A stretch of DNA of 32,931 nucleotides from JAYWDA01 sp043779185 (GCA_043779185.1 JAYWEQ010000029.1:1-32931), one strand, 5' to 3'. Counted from the first letter of the stretch, positions 16,477 to 24,456 are shown. Numbers and translations are program-made. Notes: a model not told the origin generated them from the sequence alone.

Positions 16477-18129
16477 ATGAAGTTTTATTTGGGCCTAGCC
16501 ACCCTGCTATTAAGCCTAACCACTCATGCGATTGTTGATTTAAGAACAGCTAATTACTCCAACACATGGATTGATATTCAAGTCGATGGAAGCGGTTACG
16601 ATATGAAAGTTTTAAGAACTTATCACAGTCGTTCCCTTTTTAATGGCATGTTTGGTTTTGGCTGGTGTTCAAATTTTGAAACGTCTCTTGAAATCATGCC
16701 AGAAGGCGCCTTAAAAGTCCGCGAGTGCGGAAGTGGTTCAACAACAACCTATTCCCCTCGGGAAATCACAAAAGCCGAAGTGGATCGCACCATCAGTCTA
16801 ATCATTGCAAAAGTGAAAGCAGAAAAAAAAGGTGGCGTCAGCGAGGAGTATTTTAAAAAATTAGCTTCTGAACTCTATGACGTGCCGACAAAACGTCTTC
16901 TCATGGCTGACCAGTATGGGCTGAAAGCCAACATCAAAGAAGGAACAAAGTTTTTTGCCAATGGCCATGATGCCGAATACTTGGTTCTTGAAAAAGAATA
17001 CTACACTCGGTACTTAGTCGATGGAACGATGCAAAGATTTGATCGAGATGGCAAATTACTCGCTTTGTATGACAAGAACAGCCGCTTTTTAAAATTTAAA
17101 TATGATAAAACGCAATTAAAAGAGATCGAAGATGATTTAGGCCGTCGAATGACTTTTAAATTCTACGCCAATAAAAAAGTAAAAGAGATCACAGCGCCGG
17201 GCGGATTAAAAGCTGAATACAAATTCGCTAATATGGATGATCTGACTTGGGCTAAAAATGGTTGGAAGAATATTTTCCAATATGAGTACGATGACGGCCA
17301 TAATATGGTTAAAGGGACTTGGCCTGATAAAACTTTTATTGCTTTAAAATACAATAAACGCGAAGACTGGGTCACCAGCTTTCAAGATCGCGATAAGTGC
17401 GTTGAAACCTACAACTATGAAACCTCTAAATCAGACCCCCAATATCATTATTGGGCCACTTTGAAAAAAATGTGCGGCAAAAAAGTGACCGCCGATGACA
17501 AGTATGAATTCTGGCACAAGCAAAGACCCGACGGCGAAGTGGTTTTGCAAAGAATCCTGACAAAAGTGAATAGCAACACGACGGACATCACTTACGATGA
17601 ACAAAATGGGAAACCTTTGGCGATTCGTAGAAACGCAGAAAAAGTGACTTTTGATTATTTTCCAAATGGTTTAGTTAAAACGAAAGCGGCTGGCAACACT
17701 CGAATGAGTTTTGAATACCATCCTGAGCTTAAAAAAATAGTCCAAGTGACGACTCAATTTTTTAATGACAAAGGGACCAGTTTAGCTAAAAAAGAGTCCG
17801 TTTTCAAATACGACCCCAAGGGAAACCTAATTGGAGCTCAAAATAACGACGGCCAGATTGTCTCGATGACCTACGATAACCGGGGACGCATCACTTCCAT
17901 CACTGACCAAGCAAAAAAGATCGTTAAAATTGAATACGAAGAGCGTTTCGGAAAACCATATATTGTTTCACGACCAGGACTTGGTAGTATCAAAATTAAT
18001 TACAAAGCCAATGGCGAGATGAAAGACGTCGATAGCCCGCAAGGACCGTCGGTGGCATTACAAGTAGCTAGCACTTTTAATAACTATCTTGATCTGATGG
18101 CACCGGCCACTCAAGAAATGTACCTATGA
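16477..18129 (+). CDS. Secreted YD-repeat protein, hit-locus (Bd0109) type
   Basis: 550-residue protein with a signal peptide (about 1-18, LLLSLTTHA). An N-terminal segment has the RHS/DUF6531 look (LRTYHSRSLFNGMFGFGWCS), followed by several YD-type repeats: YDKTQLKEIEDDLGRRMTF, YEYDDGHNMVKGTWPD, YDPKGNLIGAQNNDGQ and MTYDNRGRITSITDQAKK. There is no toxin-like C-terminal domain. It closely follows tadB and overlaps the next small gene by four bases. In B. bacteriovorus the hit locus pairs a protein of this kind with a ~100-residue secreted protein beside Flp pilus genes, and mutations there change dependence on prey. The assignment rests on remembered locus architecture, not alignment. Confidence 0.82.
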   Translation: MKFYLGLATLLLSLTTHAIVDLRTANYSNTWIDIQVDGSGYDMKVLRTYHSRSLFNGMFGFGWCSNFETSLEIMPEGALKVRECGSGSTTTYSPREITKAEVDRTISLIIAKVKAEKKGGVSEEYFKKLASELYDVPTKRLLMADQYGLKANIKEGTKFFANGHDAEYLVLEKEYYTRYLVDGTMQRFDRDGKLLALYDKNSRFLKFKYDKTQLKEIEDDLGRRMTFKFYANKKVKEITAPGGLKAEYKFANMDDLTWAKNGWKNIFQYEYDDGHNMVKGTWPDKTFIALKYNKREDWVTSFQDRDKCVETYNYETSKSDPQYHYWATLKKMCGKKVTADDKYEFWHKQRPDGEVVLQRILTKVNSNTTDITYDEQNGKPLAIRRNAEKVTFDYFPNGLVKTKAAGNTRMSFEYHPELKKIVQVTTQFFNDKGTSLAKKESVFKYDPKGNLIGAQNNDGQIVSMTYDNRGRITSITDQAKKIVKIEYEERFGKPYIVSRPGLGSIKINYKANGEMKDVDSPQGPSVALQVASTFNNYLDLMAPATQEMYL

Positions 18130-18137
18130 GGTTTGCG

Positions 18138-18428
18138 ATGAAGAAACTATTAGCATTAACAATCCTGTGTTTATCAATGACGGCCTTCGCTGAAGAAGCG
18201 ACTTCAGAAAATAAAGAAGATGTCATCAACTTGAAAAACAGTAAACACGAAGAAGGTCAAACAGAAGCTGGCACCTTAGCGACTGGACATGATAGTGACT
18301 GCGTCAGCTGCAAGGCCTCTCAAGAGGTCAACGGAACGCTGACCAACTATCCCCAATCTCCGAAGGCAGAAACCCCAGCTAGCGCAAGCGCCCCGGCTAA
18401 AACTGAAACTAAAAAAGGCCGAAAATAG
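18138..18428 (+). CDS. Small secreted disordered protein, hit-locus (Bd0108) type
   Basis: 96-residue protein. It has a signal peptide (1-18, ending TAFA), then a hydrophilic, low-complexity mature part with no predicted fold, rich in Glu/Lys early and Ala/Pro/Lys late. A CVSC (CxxC) pair is at residues 55-58. I prefer the ATG at 18138 (ATGAGG about seven bases upstream); an ATG at 18126 would add four residues and overlap the preceding stop as ATGA. Length, secretion signal and position after the YD-repeat gene match the Bd0108 hit protein, where small deletions are a common route to prey-independent growth. The homology is inferred from architecture. Confidence 0.75.
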   Translation: MKKLLALTILCLSMTAFAEEATSENKEDVINLKNSKHEEGQTEAGTLATGHDSDCVSCKASQEVNGTLTNYPQSPKAETPASASAPAKTETKKGRK

Positions 18429-18434
18429 CTTGAA

Positions 18435-18474
18435 GGTGTCTCTTTATTTGACGGATCATCCTGAGACACCCTTT
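18435..18474 (+). terminator. Hairpin after the hit-like pair
   Basis: An eight-base perfect stem (GGTGTCTC at 18435-18442, GAGACACC at 18463-18470) closes a 20-base loop and is followed by CTTTT. It lies just after the stop of the small hit-like gene. The loop is large and the T-run short, so it may only partly end transcription. Confidence 0.5.
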
Positions 18475-18562
18475 TAAGCCTCTGAAAATACAGGTTAAAA
18501 TACTCCCCGCGATCGCGAATTCTTGGCACATCTTTAGCTACGTACAAGGTAGGAGGATGTAT

Positions 18563-18736
18563 ATGAAAACTATCATCACTATGGTTATTATGTCTTTAAG
18601 TCTGTCAGCGGCTGCGAAATGCAATAAAGCTCTGAATCAAGACATCACTTTGGGCTCTAAAACAAACGTCACTCGTGTTGATGCCAAAGAAGTCAAAATC
18701 GATAAAAAGACTGAAAAGCGTAAAGGCAATTCTTAA
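18563..18736 (+). CDS. 57-residue secreted protein downstream of the hit-like pair
   Basis: The frame encodes a signal peptide (MKTIITMVIMSLSLSAAA) followed by a 39-residue mature peptide that is strongly basic at the end (KKTEKRKGNS) and has one Cys at residue 20. A textbook AGGAGG at 18551-18556 lies six bases before the ATG. The same features as the preceding hit-like protein (signal peptide, tiny hydrophilic Lys-rich mature part) suggest a functionally linked small secreted protein. It could have its own promoter in the 126-bp gap, because a hairpin lies between. I do not recognise a family. Confidence 0.7.
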   Translation: MKTIITMVIMSLSLSAAAKCNKALNQDITLGSKTNVTRVDAKEVKIDKKTEKRKGNS

Positions 18737-18755
18737 TCGATCTGATTTTATTTTT

Positions 18756-19004
18756 TTACCGAGAGGCCTTTGCGCTATTTTTTTGCGTCGGGCCTTGCCA
18801 AGCGGTGGCGATCGATTTGTAAAGGTCGCGACACGCTAGAACTCCGCCGGTCGCAGCCCCTTGAACAAAATGGGCCACCGTCGAATTTTCAAGCCAAGCT
18901 TGAGTGTGCGTTTCAATGGATGTTCCGGCAATTTTTACTTGCATCAAGGAAATCAATAAAGCACTGATCAAAAGTGTTTTGAGGGCAAAAATTATTTCAC
19001 TCAT
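18756..19004 (-). CDS. Small membrane protein downstream of a receiver gene
   Basis: 82-residue protein with an N-terminal hydrophobic segment (about 5-24, IIFALKTLLISALLISLMQV) that could be a signal anchor, then a mainly polar tail with VQGAATGGVLACRDLYKSIA. No family is recognised. The ATG overlaps the stop of the CheY-like gene as ATGA, so the two are co-translated and the protein may act with that receiver. It converges on the 57-residue secreted protein, with a T-rich stretch between them. Confidence 0.65.
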   Translation of the reverse strand: MSEIIFALKTLLISALLISLMQVKIAGTSIETHTQAWLENSTVAHFVQGAATGGVLACRDLYKSIATAWQGPTQKNSAKASR

Positions 19005-19384
19005 GTTGCGACCTCTTTCCGCTTTGACAGCTGGTGATCTAAAGTTTGAATCAATTTTTCTCGGGTGAATGGCTTCATCATAATTTCGTCTATTCCACTT
19101 TCGATCGCTTGCTCATGAATCGATGTATCATCAAGACTGGTGCAGGCGATCAGCCGCGCCTCGGGCCAACTTTTACGAATTTCAGCAGCTAATTGCACAC
19201 CATTTTTCCCCGGCAGCACTAAATCTAAAAAAACGATATCTGGCAGGGTTTGCCGGACAAGCTCAGCGACAGAATGTCCGCCTTCACTTTCTCCAACACA
19301 AACACCACCGGCGCTTCGGCAAACGCCTTTGATCAGTTCTCGAATAAATGCTGCGTCTTCAATAACTAGATATCTAAATGCCAT
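19001..19384 (-). CDS. Stand-alone CheY-like response regulator receiver
   Basis: 127-residue receiver domain with every catalytic position: acidic pair Glu9/Asp10 (VIEDAAF), phospho-acceptor Asp54 (FLDLVLPGKNG), Thr82 (ACTSL) and Lys104 (MMKPF). There is no output domain, so it signals by protein contact, like CheY. No histidine kinase is nearby. It is translationally coupled to the small membrane protein gene. It sits right after the Tad/hit locus on the opposite strand, so a role in pilus or predation signalling is possible but unproven. Confidence 0.92.
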   Translation of the reverse strand: MAFRYLVIEDAAFIRELIKGVCRSAGGVCVGESEGGHSVAELVRQTLPDIVFLDLVLPGKNGVQLAAEIRKSWPEARLIACTSLDDTSIHEQAIESGIDEIMMKPFTREKLIQTLDHQLSKRKEVAT

Positions 19385-19450
19385 GCGATTATTATAGGTG
19401 ATTTAAACCACTGGCTACAGTCTAACAAAAATTTTCAGACAAAAGACTTG

Positions 19451-20485
19451 TTAGCGGCCCCAGCGATAGCCGAAGCTAAACATGACCATGGTGTTAGTGA
19501 CGCTGACGTTGCTAGGCGCCTTCTGGGTTTCAGGATCGATGGGATTCGCCGCTCCATCAAAGGAATCGCGCTCGGAGCTGACGGCCAGATCATAAATAAT
19601 TTGGCTGCCTCGGCTTAGTTTTAATTCAGATCCAAAGTTCAAACCCAGTCGCGCATTTTCAGTGCCAGAACCCGAGCTGATCTTAAGTCCAACCTTTTCT
19701 TCTTGATGCTGAAGTCGAGGATAAAATAATCCACCAAAGATCCAAGCAAAATTATTTCCACTCGGCACTCGGGATGTCACTCGAACTCCTAGACCTGATG
19801 AAATCAGCTTTGGTCGATACAAGTTATCACTGGGTGGGCTGAATTTATCCTCACTGTAAACCAAACCAATATCCACCGATTGGCTGTCCTTCACAGAGCT
19901 AAAATATTTTCTAAATTTAAAGGCTAAATCGATATCTTCATATTTAACCGCGACCTTTGAGGATGTCGTACTATCCCCTGCGACGCTGGCTCCAAACGAA
20001 AATAAAATCCGTCCATACAAGCCCAAAGTCGGAGTCATCCAGACATTTGAAGACAAATCTAAGGCTGGAAAAAAGCTGTTATAATTTCTGTAAGAGTAAT
20101 TCGCGGAAGAACCATTATAGACAAACGTCGGTGAAACTTGAATTTCCATTTGGTTCTTACGAACATCGTCATCACTTAAGACAGAGCGATCAGAGGACTC
20201 TGCCGCATCTGTCTTGGCCGAGGACGCTTTGTACTGAATGACTTCTGGCTTTGCGGGCGTCAGTAAGGGTTCCGCCGTGACTTCGCTGGCCGGAGTCCGC
20301 TTTTTCTTAGCAGTCGATCGAGCCGATGTCTGGCCAGTGGCTTTGGCCGTTTTAATCTCATACCGACCATGAGCCAAAGCTTCATCTGTAGAAGGGGCCG
20401 ATGAATTAATCCACATCGGCGAATAGGATCCACCAATCTGAGCTTGTGCCGGCAAAATTCCAAACAGGATCAAAAGAAAAACCAT
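19451..20485 (-). CDS. Outer-membrane beta-barrel-like protein
   Basis: 344-residue secreted protein. A signal peptide (about 1-15, ILPAQA) is followed by a basic Ala/Lys/Thr-rich linker (about 40-105, with STAKKKRTPASE) and then a region of alternating amphipathic strands (about 110-344) typical of an outer-membrane barrel, ending MVMFSFGYRWGR. No family is recognised. An AAAGGG precedes the ATG at 20485. It is transcribed divergently from another barrel-type protein, with only 79 bp between them to hold both promoters. Confidence 0.7.
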   Translation of the reverse strand: MVFLLILFGILPAQAQIGGSYSPMWINSSAPSTDEALAHGRYEIKTAKATGQTSARSTAKKKRTPASEVTAEPLLTPAKPEVIQYKASSAKTDAAESSDRSVLSDDDVRKNQMEIQVSPTFVYNGSSANYSYRNYNSFFPALDLSSNVWMTPTLGLYGRILFSFGASVAGDSTTSSKVAVKYEDIDLAFKFRKYFSSVKDSQSVDIGLVYSEDKFSPPSDNLYRPKLISSGLGVRVTSRVPSGNNFAWIFGGLFYPRLQHQEEKVGLKISSGSGTENARLGLNFGSELKLSRGSQIIYDLAVSSERDSFDGAANPIDPETQKAPSNVSVTNTMVMFSFGYRWGR

Positions 20486-20564
20486 ACCCTTTTAGTCTCG
20501 GATTTTCGACTTGATTACTTGATGTGAATTTGACCCATTCAATAAGACCAGGCACAATTAATCC

Positions 20565-22160
20565 ATGACTGATGGATGTCGTCTTTTTCGATTCTTATTT
20601 GTATTTGTTTTTGCGACCTCGCTGGACCTATTGGCCCAGACAAAAAACCAGAATACTTTCCTCAGTCAGGTCGACAAATCATTAACGATTCACTCTGTCT
20701 TAATGGTTCCCACAGAAGATAACATTTCTGGAATTTACGCAAAACCTATCGACGAACATTTAAATACAGTTTTAGGGCAAGATCCACAATGGACACCCTC
20801 TGAATTTAAAAGTTTCAACGGCTGGAAATTAGATTCCCTATATTCAAATCCAAATGATGTGACCAAGCTTGCAAAAGCGGCCCAAGCTGACGCCGTTCTA
20901 AAAATTCGTTTATCAAAGGGCCCTTCTGGAATTAAAGGCAAGATGACCTTATTCTCTGGTGTCGATGGCTTGCCAATGGTGGAAGAATCAGTGGATAATG
21001 TCGAAAAATTTGAGCTCAGCGAAGTGCTTCAAATTTTTGAACAAGCCCTCAAGTCATTAAGAAACAAACTTCCCTATCGAGCTGAAGTTTTATCTCGCAA
21101 AGGTCAAGATCTGACGATCAATGCCGGAAAAAATGCCGGCTTGAAAACCGGTACGGATATTTCAGTGATTCAGATTTTGAAAGTGTATCGCCATCCAAAA
21201 TTAAAGTTTATCGTATCGACAGAAAAAGAAATATTAGGCAAAGCTCGGTTGTATAAAGTCGAAGAAACTTTAAGTTTTGCAAAACTAGTTCTTGAGCGTG
21301 AACCGGGCGTCGTTCAAGTCGGTGGAAAAGTTCTGCCGGATGAATACGTTCAATACTCTGAACCCTATATCACAGAAGATGGAAAAGTTTTAAGTGATCT
21401 AGGAAAACGAAAAGAAAAAGATATCGCCTACGGTGAAAAACCAGAAGAGTGGGTGCCAGATCACACTCCACAATATGGAAAAGTGGATGTCATGGGTGGC
21501 GTTTCACAGTACAGCGAAACTGCCGATTTTCAATCGTCAGGCGCCATTGATGGAACCAACAATCTTGCACCGACCATATCTTTAGCCGGTGAATTCTGGA
21601 TCAGCCCAGTCTGGTTTGCAGGGCTGGATTTAAGAAGTTCTGCGTTTGGCGTTCCTAATAATTTACCCGGATCAAGACCGACCGTGATCAATATGACAAA
21701 CAACTACTATCACGTAAAATTTGGTTATAATTTTTTACTCAGTCCTGACTTTTTTGGACCAAGGCTACAATTAACTGGCGGCTTTGCAAGATTTTCCTCA
21801 CAAGCCTCGGTCTCAAACCCAGTGACTTTTACTAGTATGCAATTCAACGCCAGTGTGATCGGATTTTCAGCCCAAATGCCACTGGGCGAAGCGATTCCCA
21901 CAGATGTGGGCGCCCGTTTCAATTATTATTTATATCCCAATGTTTCAGAAAGCCCATCATCAGGAAGCAATGGAAATGTTCGCATGAACGACTTCGCTTT
22001 TTTCCTGAATCATCATATAAAGCCAAAACTGTCCTATCTTGGAGAGCTGCGCTTCGAAACATATTCCGCAAAATTCAGTGATGGCCCAAGAACAGAACAA
22101 GTGAACGGCATCAGCCATAAAATAACAACACTCCTCTTCGGAGTCGAATTCCTCTTTTAA
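20565..22160 (+). CDS. FlgT-like N-terminal region with C-terminal beta-barrel
   Basis: 531-residue protein. It has a signal peptide (about 1-25, ending LLAQ) and a mixed alpha/beta periplasmic part (about 35-170) that has the feel of FlgT/TolB-like N-domains. A small SH3-like domain (about 175-245) follows: RKGQDLTINAGKNAGLKTGTD, as in the FlgT C-domain. Last comes a barrel-like C-terminal half (about 300-531) ending in LFGVEFLF, with the terminal Phe expected of outer-membrane proteins. The only good start is the ATG at 20565, with a weak ribosome-binding site. It may bridge periplasm and outer membrane; family names here are impressions from sequence. Confidence 0.68.
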   Translation: MTDGCRLFRFLFVFVFATSLDLLAQTKNQNTFLSQVDKSLTIHSVLMVPTEDNISGIYAKPIDEHLNTVLGQDPQWTPSEFKSFNGWKLDSLYSNPNDVTKLAKAAQADAVLKIRLSKGPSGIKGKMTLFSGVDGLPMVEESVDNVEKFELSEVLQIFEQALKSLRNKLPYRAEVLSRKGQDLTINAGKNAGLKTGTDISVIQILKVYRHPKLKFIVSTEKEILGKARLYKVEETLSFAKLVLEREPGVVQVGGKVLPDEYVQYSEPYITEDGKVLSDLGKRKEKDIAYGEKPEEWVPDHTPQYGKVDVMGGVSQYSETADFQSSGAIDGTNNLAPTISLAGEFWISPVWFAGLDLRSSAFGVPNNLPGSRPTVINMTNNYYHVKFGYNFLLSPDFFGPRLQLTGGFARFSSQASVSNPVTFTSMQFNASVIGFSAQMPLGEAIPTDVGARFNYYLYPNVSESPSSGSNGNVRMNDFAFFLNHHIKPKLSYLGELRFETYSAKFSDGPRTEQVNGISHKITTLLFGVEFLF

Positions 22161-22207
22161 TTTATCCGGTTCAATAGCCGCGGCAATTTTTGGCGCCCAA
22201 AATGCAA

Positions 22208-22238
22208 AAAGCGAAACTGGTTTCGCCAGTTTCGCTTT
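22208..22238 (+). terminator. Strong hairpin terminator after the barrel-protein gene
   Basis: A perfect 13-base stem (AAAGCGAAACTGG / CCAGTTTCGCTTT) around a TTTCG loop, 47 bases after the stop of the 20565-22160 gene. A-run and T-run flank it, so it could work on both strands. Confidence 0.8.
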
Positions 22239-22277
22239 ACACAGACAAGGTCTTCCTTTTTATGAAAGGCGGTCCCA

Positions 22278-22535
22278 ATGTCGGATCTCTACAGTACCCA
22301 CTGTAAAGCTTATCGGCCAGTTTTAAAATTTTTTGAGAGGCTAATAAAAATAATTATCTTATTTCTAATAGCCCTAGAAAAACTAAAGGATCTTTTGAAT
22401 TTAAAGCAGGGGTTGTTTCAACGTGTTCAAGCCCAAGGACTGGGCACCCAACCCCAAGAAGACCAAGTCAAAAAAGCGAGCCGGCGAAACCACTCTAAAT
22501 TTTCAAAAACAAAATTCCAATTATTCAAACGATAA
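22278..22535 (+). CDS. Doubtful 85-residue ORF
   Basis: The frame has an AAAGGCGG five bases before its ATG and encodes a hydrophobic stretch (IIILFLIALEKLKDLLNLKQG) followed by a very basic tail (KKASRRNHSKFSKTKF). It lies between a strong terminator and the 33-bp inverted repeat, in a stretch of nearly 600 bases that otherwise shows no gene. There is no recognisable family, and composition alone does not establish that it is translated. Confidence 0.27.
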   Translation: MSDLYSTHCKAYRPVLKFFERLIKIIILFLIALEKLKDLLNLKQGLFQRVQAQGLGTQPQEDQVKKASRRNHSKFSKTKFQLFKR

Positions 22536-22554
22536 AAATTTGAATCATGTTCAG

Positions 22555-22670
22555 GGCTGAGGGTGTGGAAACTGGCTCCTTGGGGACCTCCGGCGCGCCA
22601 GGATGGCGTATTAAGCCGGCGAGGGCAGGATGCCCGCGTCCCCAAGGAGCCAGTTTCCACACCCTCAGCC
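22555..22670. repeat. 116-bp element with perfect 33-bp inverted arms
   Basis: Bases 22555-22587 and 22638-22670 are exact reverse complements (33 of 33), beginning GGCTGAGGGTGTGGAAACTG on the left. The 50-base centre is GC-rich and itself structured: GGGCA-GGA-TGCCC near its right end and an 8-base palindrome GGCGCGCC. There is no T-run beside it and no ORF inside. It is far longer than a terminator stem and looks like a REP/BIME-type or small transposon-derived palindrome. Both flanks already have their own terminators. Confidence 0.85.
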
Positions 22671-22698
22671 ACGAGCAAGATCCAGAGCAGAAGACATA

Positions 22699-22728
22699 AA
22701 AAAACCCGGAATCTCTCCCGGGTTTTTT
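22699..22728 (-). terminator. Terminator of groES-groEL
   Basis: An 11-base perfect stem (AAAAAACCCGG / CCGGGTTTTTT) with an eight-base loop lies 24 bases beyond the groEL stop. A-tract and T-tract on the two sides let it act on both strands. Confidence 0.87.
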
Positions 22729-22752
22729 AAAATTAGTTCGTAAAGAACGACA

Positions 22753-24405
22753 TTACATCATGCCGCCCATACCACCCATTCCGCCCATGCCACCCATATC
22801 GTGACCACCGCCACCGCCACCTTTATCAGATTTTGGAGCTTCAGCAATCATCGTCTCAGTCGTCAGCATCAAAGAAGAAACAGACGCTGCATTTTCAAGA
22901 GCGCATCGAACAACCTTAACTGGATCAATCACACCGTCTTTAATCAGATCAGTGTATTCGTCAGTGTAAGCGTTAAATCCATATGAATTTGATTTATTTT
23001 GAAGGATACGATCTAAAACGATCGCGCCATCAAGACCCGCATTGGTTGCGATTTGGCGAATAGGCTCTTCGCAAGCACGCTTAATGATCGTCGCGCCCCA
23101 AGCTTCGTCTTCAGAGAATTTTGATTTATCAATTTTCTGAGAAGCGCGAAGTAAAGCTGTTCCACCGCCAGCAACGATACCTTCTTCAACTGCCGCGCGA
23201 GTTGCATTCAATGCATCTTCAACACGAAATTTCTTTTCTTTCATTTCAACTTCAGAAGGAGCGCCAACGTGAATCACGGCAACACCACCAGAAAGTTTAG
23301 CTAAACGCTCTTTCAGTTTCTCTTTGTCATAATCAGAAGTTGTTTCTTCAATCTGAGCTTTGATCTGAGAAATACGACCTTGGATATCCGCTTTTTTACC
23401 AGCGCCATCAATGATTGTTGTGTTGTCTTTGTCGATGACGATACGCTTTGCAACACCCAATTCAGCAACAGTGGCTGCTTCAAGTTTTGAACCCATATCT
23501 TCAGAAATTAATTTCGCGCCTGTTAACGCAGCGATATCTTCAAGCATTGATTTACGACGATCGCCAAAGCCAGGAGCTTTAACGGCGCAAACGTGAAGAG
23601 TGCCACGAAGTCTGTTAACAACCAAAGTTGCTAATGCTTCTCCGTCAACATCTTCAGCAATGATCAACATTTGACGGCCTTGTTTTGCAACTCCCTCTAA
23701 AATTCCGATCATATCTTTCATTGAAGAGATTTTTTTATCGTACACAAGAACGTAAGCGTTTTCTAAAACGGTTTCCATTCTTTCTGCATTTGTTACGAAA
23801 TAAGGAGAAAGGTAACCGCGGTCAAATTGCATACCCTCAACAACAGTCACTTCCGTTTTTGCTGTTTTAGATTCTTCAATTGTGATGACGCCCTCTTTGC
23901 CAACTTTATCCATCGCATCAGCCAACATTTGGCCAATTTCTTTGTCATTGTTAGAAGAGATCGATCCAACCTGAGCGACTTCGTTTGAACCTTTAATAGG
24001 TTTAGCCATTGTCTTCAGTTCGCCAACGATAATTGCAACAGCTTTATCAATGCCACGCTTGATTGACATTGGATTGTGTCCAGCTGTTACGATTTTAACA
24101 CCTTCGCGGTAAATCGCTTGAGCCAAAACAGTTGCTGTTGTTGTTCCATCACCAGCTTCTTCATTTGTTTTGCTAGCAACTTCTTTCACCATCTGTGCGC
24201 CCATATTTTCAAACTTATTTTCAAGTTCGATTTCTTTAGCAACAGTCACACCGTCTTTAGTGATCAATGGAGCACCAAAAGATTTTTCGATCACAACATT
24301 TCGACCTTTAGGTCCTAATGTTACTTTCACAGCATTAGCAAGAACGTTCACCCCTTTAAGGATGTGCGCGCGAGCATCTTCAGAAAAACGTAATTCTTTA
24401 CTCAT
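22753..24405 (-). CDS. groEL: Chaperonin GroEL
   Basis: 550-residue 60-kDa chaperonin subunit, full length. Visible hallmarks are TLGPKGRNVVIEKSFGAP (N-terminal equatorial domain), the ATP-binding GDGTTTATVLAQA (about 86-98), the apical domain stretch AEDVDGEALATLVVNRLRGT, the GIVAGGGTALLRA signature (about 410-422), and the flexible Gly-Gly-Met C-terminus. Together with GroES it folds cytoplasmic proteins in an ATP-driven cage. It lies 51 bases downstream of groES, forming the usual bicistronic operon, with its own terminator. Both genes look intact. Confidence 0.99.
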   Translation of the reverse strand: MSKELRFSEDARAHILKGVNVLANAVKVTLGPKGRNVVIEKSFGAPLITKDGVTVAKEIELENKFENMGAQMVKEVASKTNEEAGDGTTTATVLAQAIYREGVKIVTAGHNPMSIKRGIDKAVAIIVGELKTMAKPIKGSNEVAQVGSISSNNDKEIGQMLADAMDKVGKEGVITIEESKTAKTEVTVVEGMQFDRGYLSPYFVTNAERMETVLENAYVLVYDKKISSMKDMIGILEGVAKQGRQMLIIAEDVDGEALATLVVNRLRGTLHVCAVKAPGFGDRRKSMLEDIAALTGAKLISEDMGSKLEAATVAELGVAKRIVIDKDNTTIIDGAGKKADIQGRISQIKAQIEETTSDYDKEKLKERLAKLSGGVAVIHVGAPSEVEMKEKKFRVEDALNATRAAVEEGIVAGGGTALLRASQKIDKSKFSEDEAWGATIIKRACEEPIRQIATNAGLDGAIVLDRILQNKSNSYGFNAYTDEYTDLIKDGVIDPVKVVRCALENAASVSSLMLTTETMIAEAPKSDKGGGGGGHDMGGMGGMGGMGGMM

Positions 24406-24456
24406 TGAGATCTCCCATAAATACTAGTCACGGCACCAGAGCCTGCGACTGTTAGA

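Noticed and set aside
18138..18428. Direct repeats in the hit-like gene that could mimic the known deletion in HD100
   Set aside because: Only a seven-base AGCGACT repeat was seen, too short to claim.
22753..22830. Short Gly-Gly-Met coding repeats at the groEL 3' end
   Set aside because: This is the normal flexible C-terminal tail of GroEL and not a DNA repeat of interest.
23685..24427. Plus-strand ORFs inside groEL
   Set aside because: They are antisense shadows of a conserved coding sequence, with unlikely Ser/Phe-rich composition and no ribosome-binding sites.
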